A stretch of 64,000 nt of DNA. Source: JBMDXB01 sp048594975 (GTDB lineage: Bacteria > Acidobacteriota > Vicinamibacteria > Vicinamibacterales > 2-12-FULL-66-21). How positions within the stretch are numbered: position 1 is the stretch's first letter; every line of letters starts with the position of its first letter. Shown piece after piece: positions 18,515-27,272 of this stretch. The notes beneath the pieces were generated by a model that was not told the origin of the DNA, made no database searches, and worked only from the letters and a program-made list of their open reading frames with translations. The stretch spans positions 62,001 through 126,000 of the forward strand of contig JBMDXQ010000145.1 in NCBI GenBank assembly GCA_048594975.1, written 5' to 3'. Both the position numbers and the translations under genes were made by a program.

Positions 18515-20989
18515 ATGCAGGCGGGTACCGCATCGAGCGCCGCCGCGGACCTATCGCGGCTGCTGGCCGCGTTCGTCGCCGAACGCTATCCGTTTGCGCT
18601 CGCGACCGTCCGCGAGGCCTTCGCCGCCGCCGGCGGCCCCCGCGCCCGCGACGCGGCCGGCATCGACGCGCTGCGCCGGCCCTTCCAGGCCCGCCTGCGC
18701 GCGGCGTTCGACAGCGTCGCCGTCGACCCTGCGGCCGAGGCCGTTCCGGGCGTGAAGATCGTGCAGCGCATGGCGGGTGCCGTCGATGAACTGGTCGAGG
18801 CGTGCGACGCGTTGCTCCGCCGCGCCGCGATCCGCGCCTCGCTGACGGCGGCCGAACGGCGCGAGATCCTCACGGGCATGGTGCGCACGCGTGCGACGGA
18901 CAACCGCCTGAAGGCCTTCTTCAGCGGCAGCGAGATCCGCTACGGCGACGCGCCGTTCCAGGGCAAGGGGTTCCGTTCGCTCGGGCAGGAAGCGATCTAC
19001 GCCGCCGCGATCCGGCTGCGCCGCGGCGATGAGTACCTGAAGGAGGACGGCTGGCACGGCGACGTGGTCGCGCCGATGATCCGCGATGCCGGCGCTGCGC
19101 TGGGCATGCGGCCCGGGCCCGAGACGATCCGGATGGTGCTCTCGGCGCAGATGGGCAAGGCGGGCCCGCCGATGGGCGGCAAGGACCTGCACATCGGCGA
19201 CCTCGATCACGGCATCCTGCCACCGGCCGCCCCGCTCGCCATCAGCGTCCTCACCGCCGCCGGGCTGGCGATGGCGTTCGCCCGCCAGGCCGACGGGCGC
19301 GTGGTCATCTCGTTCATCGGCGAAGGCGGCACGTCGCTCGGCGAATGGCACGAGGCGATCAACCTGTGCGCCGTGCGCCGGTTGCCGGCGGTGTTCTGCG
19401 TGGAGAACAACCAGACGGCGCTTTCCACGCCCGTGGCGGAGCAGTCGGCGGCGCGGACGTTCGCCGACAAGGCCGCCGGCTACGGCATTCCGGGGTTCAC
19501 CATCGACGGCACCGACCCGGACGAGATCGCCGCCGCCTTCGCGTGGGCGGTCGAACGGGCCCGCGCCGGCCGCGGCCCGGCGCTGATCGAACTGCTCTGC
19601 ATGCGCATGTGCGGGCATGCGCACCACGACGACATGCTGTATCTCGGCAAGGACGCACCGCCGTCGTGGGAGTACCCGCCGCTCGCCGATCAAGGGTACG
19701 CCGATCGGGATCTGTACTCGTTCTGGGCGGCACGCGATCCGATCGCGCGCTACGCCGAGCGGCTGGTCAAGGACGGCGTCATCGAGGCGGGCGATCTCGA
19801 GCGCCTGAAGCGCGAGGCGGACGCGCTCGTCGAGGAACAGGCCCGGCGCGTCATCGAGGCGCCGTGGCCGGATCCGGCGGGCGCCGGCGCGGGCGTCCTG
19901 CAGGGCGAACCGCCGCGGGTGCGCGTGGAGGTGCTGGATCCGGCGGTGCGCGATCGCGCGCGCGCCGCCGACCTGCCGCCGGTCGAAGCCGCGCCGCCCT
20001 TCGACCGGGGCGGCGCGACGTTCCTGGAGGCGGTCATGCTGGGCGTCGGCGACGCGCTGCGCAGCGATCGCCGCGTGTTCGTCTACGGCCAGGACGTGGG
20101 CGGCCGCTACGGCAACGCCTTCCTGCTGCTCCGTCCGTTGCTCGGCGAGTTCGGCGAGCGGCTGGTCAACTCTCCGCTGGCGGAAAGCGCGGTGATCGGC
20201 GTGTGCATCGGTGCGGCGCTCGCCGGCGAGCGGCCCATCGGCGAGATGCAGTTCAACGACTTCGTCGCAACCGGCTTCAATCAGCTCGTCAACAACGCGG
20301 CGAAGATCCGCTACCGCTGGGGCGGGTCGGTGCCCATGGTGTTGCGCATGCCGTGGGGCGGCCTGCGCCACGCCGGTCCCTATCACAGCCAGAACACCGA
20401 AGCGTGGTTCTACCGCGTGCCGGGCCTGAAGATCGTGGTGCCCTCGACGCCCGCGGATGCCCGCGCGTTGATGGCCGCCGCGGTCGCCGATCCGGATCCG
20501 GTCCTCTACTACGAGCACATCGCGCTCTACCGCGATCCGCGCGTCCGGCAGGTGCTCGGGAGTGAGGCGCCCACCCCGCTGCCCATTGGCCGGGCGGCGC
20601 TGCGGCGTGCCGGCGCGCACCTCGCCCTCGTGTCCTACGGCGCGTACGCGCACGCCGCCATGCGGGTCGCCGGGCGGCTCGCCTCGGACGGCATCGAGGC
20701 GAGCGTGCTGGACCTGCGGACGATCGCGCCGCTCGATCGCGAGACGCTCCTCGCCGTCACCCGGCACTGCGGCCGGGTGCTCGTCGTCCACGAAGACACG
20801 CGCACCGGCGGCATCGGCGAGAGCGTCGCCGCCATCATCCAGGAAGAAGCGTTCGAGTGGCTCGACGCGCCCGTGCGCGTCCTCGGCGCGCTCGACACGC
20901 CCGTCCCTTACTCGCCGCCGCTCGAGGAGCGGTTCCTGCCTGGCGAGGCGGAGATCGAGCGCGCCGCCCGCCTCCTCGCCGCCTACTGA
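18515..20989 (+). CDS. Thiamine-dependent 2-oxoacid dehydrogenase E1, fused alpha and beta subunits
   Basis: 824 residues in one chain. The first half is the E1-alpha TPP-binding domain; its cofactor motif is visible as ISFIGEGGTSLGEWHEAIN, ending in CVENNQTALS. The second half, from about residue 495 (GATFLEAVMLGVGDALR), is the E1-beta transketolase-like domain with the usual GQDVGGRYGNAF and FNDF segments and a C-terminal transketolase domain. These enzymes decarboxylate pyruvate or branched-chain 2-oxoacids and pass the acyl group to an E2 lipoyl protein. No E2 or E3 gene lies nearby. The substrate is undecided; the overall look is closer to branched-chain E1. Confidence 0.9.
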   Translation: MQAGTASSAAADLSRLLAAFVAERYPFALATVREAFAAAGGPRARDAAGIDALRRPFQARLRAAFDSVAVDPAAEAVPGVKIVQRMAGAVDELVEACDALLRRAAIRASLTAAERREILTGMVRTRATDNRLKAFFSGSEIRYGDAPFQGKGFRSLGQEAIYAAAIRLRRGDEYLKEDGWHGDVVAPMIRDAGAALGMRPGPETIRMVLSAQMGKAGPPMGGKDLHIGDLDHGILPPAAPLAISVLTAAGLAMAFARQADGRVVISFIGEGGTSLGEWHEAINLCAVRRLPAVFCVENNQTALSTPVAEQSAARTFADKAAGYGIPGFTIDGTDPDEIAAAFAWAVERARAGRGPALIELLCMRMCGHAHHDDMLYLGKDAPPSWEYPPLADQGYADRDLYSFWAARDPIARYAERLVKDGVIEAGDLERLKREADALVEEQARRVIEAPWPDPAGAGAGVLQGEPPRVRVEVLDPAVRDRARAADLPPVEAAPPFDRGGATFLEAVMLGVGDALRSDRRVFVYGQDVGGRYGNAFLLLRPLLGEFGERLVNSPLAESAVIGVCIGAALAGERPIGEMQFNDFVATGFNQLVNNAAKIRYRWGGSVPMVLRMPWGGLRHAGPYHSQNTEAWFYRVPGLKIVVPSTPADARALMAAAVADPDPVLYYEHIALYRDPRVRQVLGSEAPTPLPIGRAALRRAGAHLALVSYGAYAHAAMRVAGRLASDGIEASVLDLRTIAPLDRETLLAVTRHCGRVLVVHEDTRTGGIGESVAAIIQEEAFEWLDAPVRVLGALDTPVPYSPPLEERFLPGEAEIERAARLLAAY

Positions 20990-21079
20990 ACGGGTCACGG
21001 CACACGCGTGGTGGCGCGTCTCGTCCTGTCCGGCGCGCCGCGGTTGGTGTGTCAGCGCGGTCGCATCCACGTATCTCAT

Positions 21080-21110
21080 TTGACACAGACGAGCTGGATC
21101 TGCGAAAATT
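21080..21110 (+). promoter_or_regulatory. Weak sigma70-like promoter candidate ahead of the EPS regulator
   Basis: A perfect TTGACA (21080-21085) lies in the 211-base gap before the regulator gene, inside an AT-richer patch (GCGAAAATTCG around 21102-21112). The nearest -10-like hexamer is poor and 19 bases away. This is the best -35-like match in the gap but remains tentative. Confidence 0.25.
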
Positions 21111-21200
21111 CGTTCTGTTCCCCACAATTCGACTTCCCCTGCCCGGCAGCGCGCCCGCGCGGCCCGCTGTGACCGAGAGGGCGGAGCCGTCCCACCCGCC

Positions 21201-22181
21201 ATGTCGAACCAGTCACTGATCCGCCGGACGCCCCCGGCCCTCGCCGGGGCGTCGGATGCAGCACGACGCGCGCAGGCGTCCGCCGAGCGCGCGGCATCGC
21301 GCCGTACACCGCTGCTGCTGTCGTGCAAACCCGGCTGCCGCCCGCGTGAGATCGCCGAGTCCATTCACGCCCGCGGCGACGGCGGCGCCCCGTTCGCGGC
21401 GCTCGACTGCACGGCGGCAGATGCGGCGGCGGTCGCGTCGCAGCTGTTCGGCCAGGCGGCCGCACGGGGCGCGTCCGCCGATCTCGAGGTGCTCGGTCCG
21501 GGCTCGCTCCTGCTCGCGACCGACCGCGGCACGCTCTTCGTCGAGGCGATCGACGAGCTTCCGGCTGCCGCGCAGCGCCGGCTGGCGCGCGTGCTGCGCG
21601 ACGGCGAGGCGCGGGCCGGCCATGGCGTGGTGCCGATTCGCTGCCGTCTGATCGCCTCGGCCTCGCCGGATCTCGCCGCGGAGGTGCGAACCGGCCGATT
21701 CCGTCACGACCTGTATCGCCGGCTGAACGCGGACCGCATCGACGTGCCGCCGCTGCGGCAGCGCCCCGAAGACCTGCCGGCGGTCATCGAGGCGCTGCTC
21801 GGACCGGCGGTCGACGGCCGGCCGGCGCGCTCGTTCACGCGGCCGGCGCTGACCGTGCTCGCGGCGCTGCCCTGGACGGAGAACGTCGACGAGCTGGCCG
21901 CGCTGCTGGCCCGCGTGCTGCGCGAGGCCGGGCCGGAGGTGCGCCAGGAGGACGTGCTCACGCAGCTGCCCATCGACGGTGCGTTCAAGCGGCCGGATCT
22001 CACCGCCAGCCTGCGCGAGGCGCGGCAGCGCTTCGAGCGTGAGTACATCGCCGCCGTCCTCGAGCGGCACCAGTGGCGGATGGTCGACGCTGCGCGCGCC
22101 CTCGGCATCGAGCGCGCCAACCTGTATCGCAAGACACGGCAGCTCGGGATTACCCGCGCCCCGCGTGTCGCGCCGACGTAG
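21201..22181 (+). CDS. Sigma54-activator-like regulator, degenerate AAA+ domain plus Fis-type HTH
   Basis: 326 residues. The order of parts follows NtrC-type activators: an AAA+ core with GTLFVEAIDELPAAAQRRLARVL (Walker B region), FRHDLYRRLN and VPPLRQRPEDLPAVIE, then a C-terminal Fis-like helix-turn-helix (MVDAARALGIERANLYRKTRQLG). The Walker A loop is badly degenerate (CKPGCRPREI instead of GxxGxGKE). The GAFTGA loop that contacts sigma54 is also missing: LFGQAAARGA stands where LFGHxxGAFTGA is expected. No receiver domain is present. It therefore probably binds DNA without ATP-driven sigma54 activation. Its position 12 bases ahead of the EPS operon suggests it controls that operon. Confidence 0.8.
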   Translation: MSNQSLIRRTPPALAGASDAARRAQASAERAASRRTPLLLSCKPGCRPREIAESIHARGDGGAPFAALDCTAADAAAVASQLFGQAAARGASADLEVLGPGSLLLATDRGTLFVEAIDELPAAAQRRLARVLRDGEARAGHGVVPIRCRLIASASPDLAAEVRTGRFRHDLYRRLNADRIDVPPLRQRPEDLPAVIEALLGPAVDGRPARSFTRPALTVLAALPWTENVDELAALLARVLREAGPEVRQEDVLTQLPIDGAFKRPDLTASLREARQRFEREYIAAVLERHQWRMVDAARALGIERANLYRKTRQLGITRAPRVAPT

Positions 22182-22193
22182 AGGGACGGACCC

Positions 22194-23417
22194 ATGGTGC
22201 ACGCGAAAAGAAGCCGGCTGGTTGCGGCGGTGCTGCTGCTCCTCTGGAGCCTGGGGTGGGTCCGCCTGGCCGGCGCCCAGGGTCCCGATCCGGAGCGGGC
22301 GCCGCTGAAGCTCGGCCCCCTGGAGCTGTGGCCGGTCCTGGTCGTCCGCAACGTCGGCGTCGACGACAACGTCTTCAACGAGGCCGAGGAGCCGAAGAGC
22401 GATTTCACGTTCACGGCGGCCCCGACGCTCGATCTCGTCTTGCGGCCGCCGCGGACCCGGCTCTCGTTCGTGACCGGCAGCGAGTATGCGTACTTTCGTG
22501 ACTACGCCGACGAGCGCCACATCAATCGCACCCTCGGCGCGCGCGTCGAGTTCGACCTCACGCGCTTCCATCCCTTTGCCGCCGCCACCGTCCAGCGCTT
22601 CCGCGAGCGGCCGAGCGCGGAGATCGACCTCCGCGCGCGCAGCCGGCTGCACTCCTACACCGCCGGCGTTCGCGTGCCGCTCGGGCCGGTGGTGTCCGCG
22701 ACCGTTGCCGCGCGGCGGCAGACGAGCCGCTTCGATCAGGGACAGCAGTTCCGCGGCGCCGAGCTCGACGTGGAGCTGAACGCCGAGAACCGCGGGCTCG
22801 ACGGCGCGCTCGCCTTTCAGGTGACGCCGATTACGAGTGTGAGCGTGGCGATCTCCAGGGAGGAAGATCGTTTCGAGCTGTCGCCGCTGCGCAACGCAGA
22901 CTCGCTGCGCGTGGCGCCGACGGTCACGTTCACGCCGCTCGGGGCGTTCAGCGGGTCCGCCTTCATCGGCTGGCGCCGGTTCGACGCGCTCGACGCCAGC
23001 ATCGAGGATTACTCCGGCCTGGTCGCCGGCGGGACGGTCGGCGTCCACATCGTCGACCGCTACCACGTCGAGGCCGCCTTCTCACGGGACGTCCGCTACT
23101 CGTACGAGGCGGCGACACCCACGTACCTGTGGATGGCCGGCCGGGGGACGCTGCGCACCGACCTGTTCGGCGGGGTCGACGTGCGTGTCCTGGGCGGCCG
23201 CGAGGTGATCGCCTACCGCGCGGTTCTCGACGCGGCCGCGCCGGCGCCGCGCGACTCGGTCGTCATCTACGGCGGAGGGGTCGGCTACAACGTCCGCGAT
23301 CGCCTCCGCGTCGGCGTCGACGCAGAACACTCGACACGCAGTTCGGGCCTGGCGCCGCGCGGCTACACCGGCAACCGCGTGTTCGCATCGCTCACCTGGG
23401 GAGTACGCCAGCAATGA
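22194..23417 (+). CDS. EPS-associated outer-membrane beta-barrel protein
   Basis: 407 residues with a signal peptide (SRLVAAVLLLLWSLGWVRLAGA). The mature protein is made of repeated amphipathic strands, with VGVDDNVFNEAEEPKSD near the start. This region is typical of the outer-membrane-beta-barrel group found in exopolysaccharide loci. It probably forms the outer-membrane pore or accessory protein for polysaccharide release. It is the first gene of the long EPS operon and overlaps the export-protein gene by 4 bases (ATGA). Confidence 0.8.
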   Translation: MVHAKRSRLVAAVLLLLWSLGWVRLAGAQGPDPERAPLKLGPLELWPVLVVRNVGVDDNVFNEAEEPKSDFTFTAAPTLDLVLRPPRTRLSFVTGSEYAYFRDYADERHINRTLGARVEFDLTRFHPFAAATVQRFRERPSAEIDLRARSRLHSYTAGVRVPLGPVVSATVAARRQTSRFDQGQQFRGAELDVELNAENRGLDGALAFQVTPITSVSVAISREEDRFELSPLRNADSLRVAPTVTFTPLGAFSGSAFIGWRRFDALDASIEDYSGLVAGGTVGVHIVDRYHVEAAFSRDVRYSYEAATPTYLWMAGRGTLRTDLFGGVDVRVLGGREVIAYRAVLDAAAPAPRDSVVIYGGGVGYNVRDRLRVGVDAEHSTRSSGLAPRGYTGNRVFASLTWGVRQQ

Positions 23418-24241
23418 CGACAGTCCTGATCGCTCTGATGGTGCTCCTGGTGCAGGTGACGGCGCAGCCGCCGGCGGACACGGGAGCGGACGAGTACGTG
23501 GTCGGCGTCGGCGACGAGCTGCAGCTCACGGTCTTCGGCGAGGACGACATGACCCGCGAGCGGCTGGTCGTCGATGCCGACGGCACGATCGAGGTGCCGC
23601 AGCTCGGCCGCGTCCCTGCAGCGGGCAGGACGCCGCGCCAGATCCAGGACGGGATCGCCGATCAGCTGCTCGAGCGGAAGATCTTCGTCCGGCGGCCGTC
23701 CGTCGCGATCCGGGTGATCGTCTACCGCAGCCAGACCATACGCGTCGAGGGCCAGGTGCGGAATCCCGGGGTGATCGTCATGGAGGGCATGCTGAGCCTC
23801 GCCGACGCGATCTACAAGGCGCAGGGGCTCACGGCGGATGCCGGGGCCGTCGTTCACGTGTACCGCGCGCAGCCGGGCGATGCCGCGGCCCTCCCGCTCG
23901 ATCGACAGCCCGACATCGAGATCTCGCGCGAGGACGTCGATGCGGGCCGCGCCCTCCACATCCGGCTGCGCGACGGCGATCGGGTGCACGTCCCGCGCGC
24001 CCCGACGTTCAAGGTCACCGGGCACGTCCGGTCGCCCGCAATCTACACCTGGCGGCCGAAGCTCACGGTGTGGGAGGCGGTGTCCGCCCTCGCCGGCGGG
24101 CTGACGGAGCGCGGGGCCAAGGGCCGCATCCAGATCTTCCGCGTCGTCGACGGCCGGCGGCAGACGATCGACGTCCACAAACCGGAGGAGGAGCTGGTGC
24201 AGCCCGACGACACGATCAACGTGCGGGGACGCATCATCTGA
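23414..24241 (+). CDS. Polysaccharide export (OPX/Wza-like) protein
   Basis: 275 residues. After a short signal peptide, the polysaccharide biosynthesis/export domain starts at YVVGVGDELQLTVFGEDDM and continues through the characteristic DADGTIEVPQLGRV. Two SLBB-type beta-grasp repeats follow: IRVEGQVRNPGVIVMEGMLSLADAI and FKVTGHVRSPAIYTW. The usual lipobox cysteine is not evident, and the protein is shorter than Wza. Without a C-terminal outer-membrane helix, it may dock to the barrel encoded just upstream. Start and stop overlap both neighbours. Confidence 0.9.
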   Translation: MTTVLIALMVLLVQVTAQPPADTGADEYVVGVGDELQLTVFGEDDMTRERLVVDADGTIEVPQLGRVPAAGRTPRQIQDGIADQLLERKIFVRRPSVAIRVIVYRSQTIRVEGQVRNPGVIVMEGMLSLADAIYKAQGLTADAGAVVHVYRAQPGDAAALPLDRQPDIEISREDVDAGRALHIRLRDGDRVHVPRAPTFKVTGHVRSPAIYTWRPKLTVWEAVSALAGGLTERGAKGRIQIFRVVDGRRQTIDVHKPEEELVQPDDTINVRGRII

Positions 24242-25350
24242 TGCGTGCGCCGTTGCGCGTGCTGCACCTCTGCGCCGGGAACCTGTACGGCGGCGTGGAG
24301 CGGATCGTCGCCGCGTGCGCGCGGGCGCGGCATCTCTGCCCGACGATGACGCCGTTTGTGGCCGTCTGCTTCGATGGCCGGCTGTCGCGTGAGGTGGAGG
24401 ATGCGGGGATGCCCTGCCAGCGGCTGGGCGCGGTGCGGTTCAGCCGGCCATGGACGGTGTGGGCCGCGCGCCGCCGGCTCGCGCGTCTGCTGTCCATCGA
24501 AGCGCCCGACGCGGCGATCTGTCACTCCGCGTGGGCGTTCGCGCTGGCTGCACCGATCGTGCGCCGCCACCGGGCGCAGCTGATCCTGTGGCTCCACGAT
24601 CGCGTGGACGGCCGGACCTGGACCGAGCGCTGGGCCGCGATGTCGGCGCCCGACCTGGTCATCAGCAACAGCCGGTTCACCGCCGCGACGGTACCGGCCA
24701 TGTTCCCGCGCGCTGACGCGGTCGTGCTCTACGCGCCCGTGCTCGACGGACCCGGCCTGCCCGCCGGCAGCCGGGAGACGCTGCGCGCCTCGCTCGGTGC
24801 GGACGAGAACGACGTCGTGGTGCTCATGGCGAGCCGCCTCGAGGAATGGAAGGGGCACCGCCTGCTGCTGCGCGCGATCCAGCACCTCGCGGGGCAGTGG
24901 CGGGTGTGGATTGCCGGGTCCGCGCAGCGTCCGCACGAGGAAGTATACGCGGCGGAGCTGCAGGACACCGTCCGCGCGATGAATGCAGCCGCACGGGTGA
25001 CGTTCCTGGGCGCGCGCGAGGACGTGCCGGCGCTGATGCGGGCGGCCGACGTGTACTGCCAGCCCAATGCCGCACCGGAGCCGTTCGGGGTCGCGTTCGT
25101 CGAAGCGCTCTACGCCGCCCGTCCGGTCGTGACGACCCGCATGGGCGGCGCGCAGGAGATCGTCACCGATCAATGCGGCGTGCTCGTGCCGGCCGACGAC
25201 GAGGGGGCACTGGCGGTGGCGCTCGAGCGTCTCGTGTCGGATCCGGCGCTGCGCCGGCGGCTGGGCGAGGCCGGTCCGGCGCGCGCCCGGGCGCTGTGCG
25301 ATCCCGCCGACCAGCTGCGCCGCCTGCGCAGCCTCGTGCACGGCGCATGA
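24241..25350 (+). CDS. Glycosyltransferase family 4
   Basis: 369 residues. It opens with LRVLHLCAGNLYGGVERIV, the acceptor-domain glycine loop. The donor domain contains VVVLMASRLEEWKGHRLLLRAI and the E-x7-E motif in PEPFGVAFVEALYAARPVV. Expected role: adding one sugar of the EPS repeat unit. Its ATG overlaps the stop of the export-protein gene (TGATG), so translation is coupled. Confidence 0.88.
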   Translation: MRAPLRVLHLCAGNLYGGVERIVAACARARHLCPTMTPFVAVCFDGRLSREVEDAGMPCQRLGAVRFSRPWTVWAARRRLARLLSIEAPDAAICHSAWAFALAAPIVRRHRAQLILWLHDRVDGRTWTERWAAMSAPDLVISNSRFTAATVPAMFPRADAVVLYAPVLDGPGLPAGSRETLRASLGADENDVVVLMASRLEEWKGHRLLLRAIQHLAGQWRVWIAGSAQRPHEEVYAAELQDTVRAMNAAARVTFLGAREDVPALMRAADVYCQPNAAPEPFGVAFVEALYAARPVVTTRMGGAQEIVTDQCGVLVPADDEGALAVALERLVSDPALRRRLGEAGPARARALCDPADQLRRLRSLVHGA

Positions 25351-26057
25351 GTGCCGGCAGGACCTCCCCGATGCCGCTGACGCCCGACGCGGAGTGGCGG
25401 GCCCGGCAGAGCTTCGGCGCCAGCGAGCCGGTGATCTACGAGACCGTCAGGTCCCTCCTCGCCGAGCGCGGCGTTTCGGGTGTGATTGCCGACGTCGGGT
25501 GCGGCACAGGCGCGCTCGCGCGAATGCTCGCCCCGAGCGTGGGCCAGATCATCGGCGTGGACCTGGTGCGGTACGACGCTCTCCCCGCAACCGTCGACTT
25601 CAGGCACTGCGATCTCGACCGCGAGCCGCTGCCACTGACCGACAGGGAAGTGGACGCCGCCGTCGCGGTGGAGACGATCGAGCACCTCGAGAACCCGCGG
25701 GCATTCACCCGTGAGCTCGCCCGCATCGTCCGTCCCGGCGGCTGGATCGTCGTCACGACGCCCAACCAGCTGAGCGTGTTGAGCCTGCTGACGCTGCTCG
25801 TGAAGCAGCGGTTTGCCGCATTTCAGGATTCGGCGTATCCCGCGCACCGCACCGCGTTGCTCGAGATCGACCTGCGACGGATCGCGGCCGAGTGCGCGCT
25901 CGAAGACGTGGACATGCGCTACACCTGTTCGGGCCGCGTACCGCTCATGGCGTGTCACTACCCGCGGCGATTCGCACGCGCGTGGCCACGCGGGCTATCC
26001 GACAACGTCGTGCTCATCGGTCGCACGCCAGTGTCTCGAACGACCGCTCCGGGGTAG
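25347..26057 (+). CDS. Class I SAM-dependent methyltransferase (EPS operon)
   Basis: 236 residues. The SAM-binding motif I is IADVGCGTGALARML (about 48-62), followed by the acidic GVDLVR end of strand 2 and AVETIEHLENP at motif II. It is a small Methyltransf_11-like protein without extra domains. In this setting it probably methylates a sugar or lipid-linked intermediate; the true target is unknown. The ATG at 25347 overlaps the previous stop by 4 bases and was chosen on that basis. Confidence 0.82.
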   Translation: MSAGRTSPMPLTPDAEWRARQSFGASEPVIYETVRSLLAERGVSGVIADVGCGTGALARMLAPSVGQIIGVDLVRYDALPATVDFRHCDLDREPLPLTDREVDAAVAVETIEHLENPRAFTRELARIVRPGGWIVVTTPNQLSVLSLLTLLVKQRFAAFQDSAYPAHRTALLEIDLRRIAAECALEDVDMRYTCSGRVPLMACHYPRRFARAWPRGLSDNVVLIGRTPVSRTTAPG

Positions 26058-26060
26058 CGG

Positions 26061-27272
26061 ATGCGCATCGCATTCATCAGCGTGTCCGACCGGATGGGAG
26101 GCTCCGAGGCGGTGCTCCTGGAGACCGTGCGGGGCCTTCGCCGAACGCGCCCCGAATGGGAACTGCACCTGATCTCACCCGGTGACGGTGCGCTGCCCCG
26201 CGCCGCGCGGGCGGCAGGCGCGGCAACCGTCGCGCTCCCGATGCCGCCGGCGATCGCCCGCTTCGGCGAGACGGCCGCGTTCGGTGGCACGCGCGCGGTG
26301 CTGCCGCTCCGGCTCGTGCCGGCGGTCGCGGCGGTCCCCGCCTACCAGAAGGCCTTGAACGGCGCGCTGGATCGGATTGCGCCGGCAGTCGTCCACACCA
26401 ACGGGTTCAAGGCGCACGTGTTCGCGGCGCGGCGCCGGGCCGCCGCCGCCCTCGTCTGGCACCTGCACGAGTACGTCACGCCGAGGCGGCTGACGCGGCG
26501 GCTGCTGCGCCACTACGCCGCACGGTGCGACGCCATCGTGGCGAACTCGCGCAGCGTCGGCGCCGACGCCGAGGCCGTCTTCGCCGGCCGGGCCGCGCAG
26601 GTGATCCCGAACGCGGTCGATCTCGACGTGTTCTCGCCCGACGGCGAGCAGACCGATCTTGACGCGCTGAGCGGGCTGGCGCCGGCACCGCCGGGCACGA
26701 TCAGGGTCGGCCTGGTCGCTGCCTTCGCGCGCTGGAAAGGACACGCCGTGTTCCTCGAAGCGCTCGCGCGGCTGCCACGGGAACTGCAGCTGCGCGGCTA
26801 TGTCGTCGGCGGGCCCGTTTACGACACCGCGGGCAGCCAGTACTCGACTGCGGAGCTCGCCACGCTGGCCCGGGTGCGCGGCCTCGACGGCCGGCTCGGC
26901 CTGACCGGTTTCGTCGCCGCCCCCGCCGGCGCGCTGCGCGCGCTCGACATCGTCGTGCACGCCAGCACCGATCCGGAGCCCTTCGGCCTCGTCGTCGCCG
27001 AGGCGATGGCGTGCGGCCGCGCCGTGGTGACGAGCGGCACCGGCGGCAGCGCCGAGCTCGTGCGCGACGGCGTGGACGCCATCGTGCACCGTGCGGGAGA
27101 CGCCGGAGATCTCGCGTGCGGTATCGCCCGGCTCGCCGGCGAGCATATGCTGCGCCGGCGAATCGGCGAACGGGCACGTGCCACTGCGCAGGCGAGGTTC
27201 GATTCCCGGCGCCTGTCGGAGCAGTTCGCCACCGTCTACGAGGACGCGGCCCGCCGCCGGGGGACACGATGA
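26061..27272 (+). CDS. Glycosyltransferase family 4
   Basis: 403 residues with both GT-B domains. N-terminal IAFISVSDRMGGSEAVLLETV is the acceptor-side glycine loop. The donor side has IRVGLVAAFARWKGHAVFLEAL and E-x7-E in PEPFGLVVAEAMACGRAVV. It is assigned to EPS repeat-unit assembly because of its position, 3 bases after the methyltransferase gene and overlapping the polymerase gene by 4 bases. Confidence 0.88.
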   Translation: MRIAFISVSDRMGGSEAVLLETVRGLRRTRPEWELHLISPGDGALPRAARAAGAATVALPMPPAIARFGETAAFGGTRAVLPLRLVPAVAAVPAYQKALNGALDRIAPAVVHTNGFKAHVFAARRRAAAALVWHLHEYVTPRRLTRRLLRHYAARCDAIVANSRSVGADAEAVFAGRAAQVIPNAVDLDVFSPDGEQTDLDALSGLAPAPPGTIRVGLVAAFARWKGHAVFLEALARLPRELQLRGYVVGGPVYDTAGSQYSTAELATLARVRGLDGRLGLTGFVAAPAGALRALDIVVHASTDPEPFGLVVAEAMACGRAVVTSGTGGSAELVRDGVDAIVHRAGDAGDLACGIARLAGEHMLRRRIGERARATAQARFDSRRLSEQFATVYEDAARRRGTR

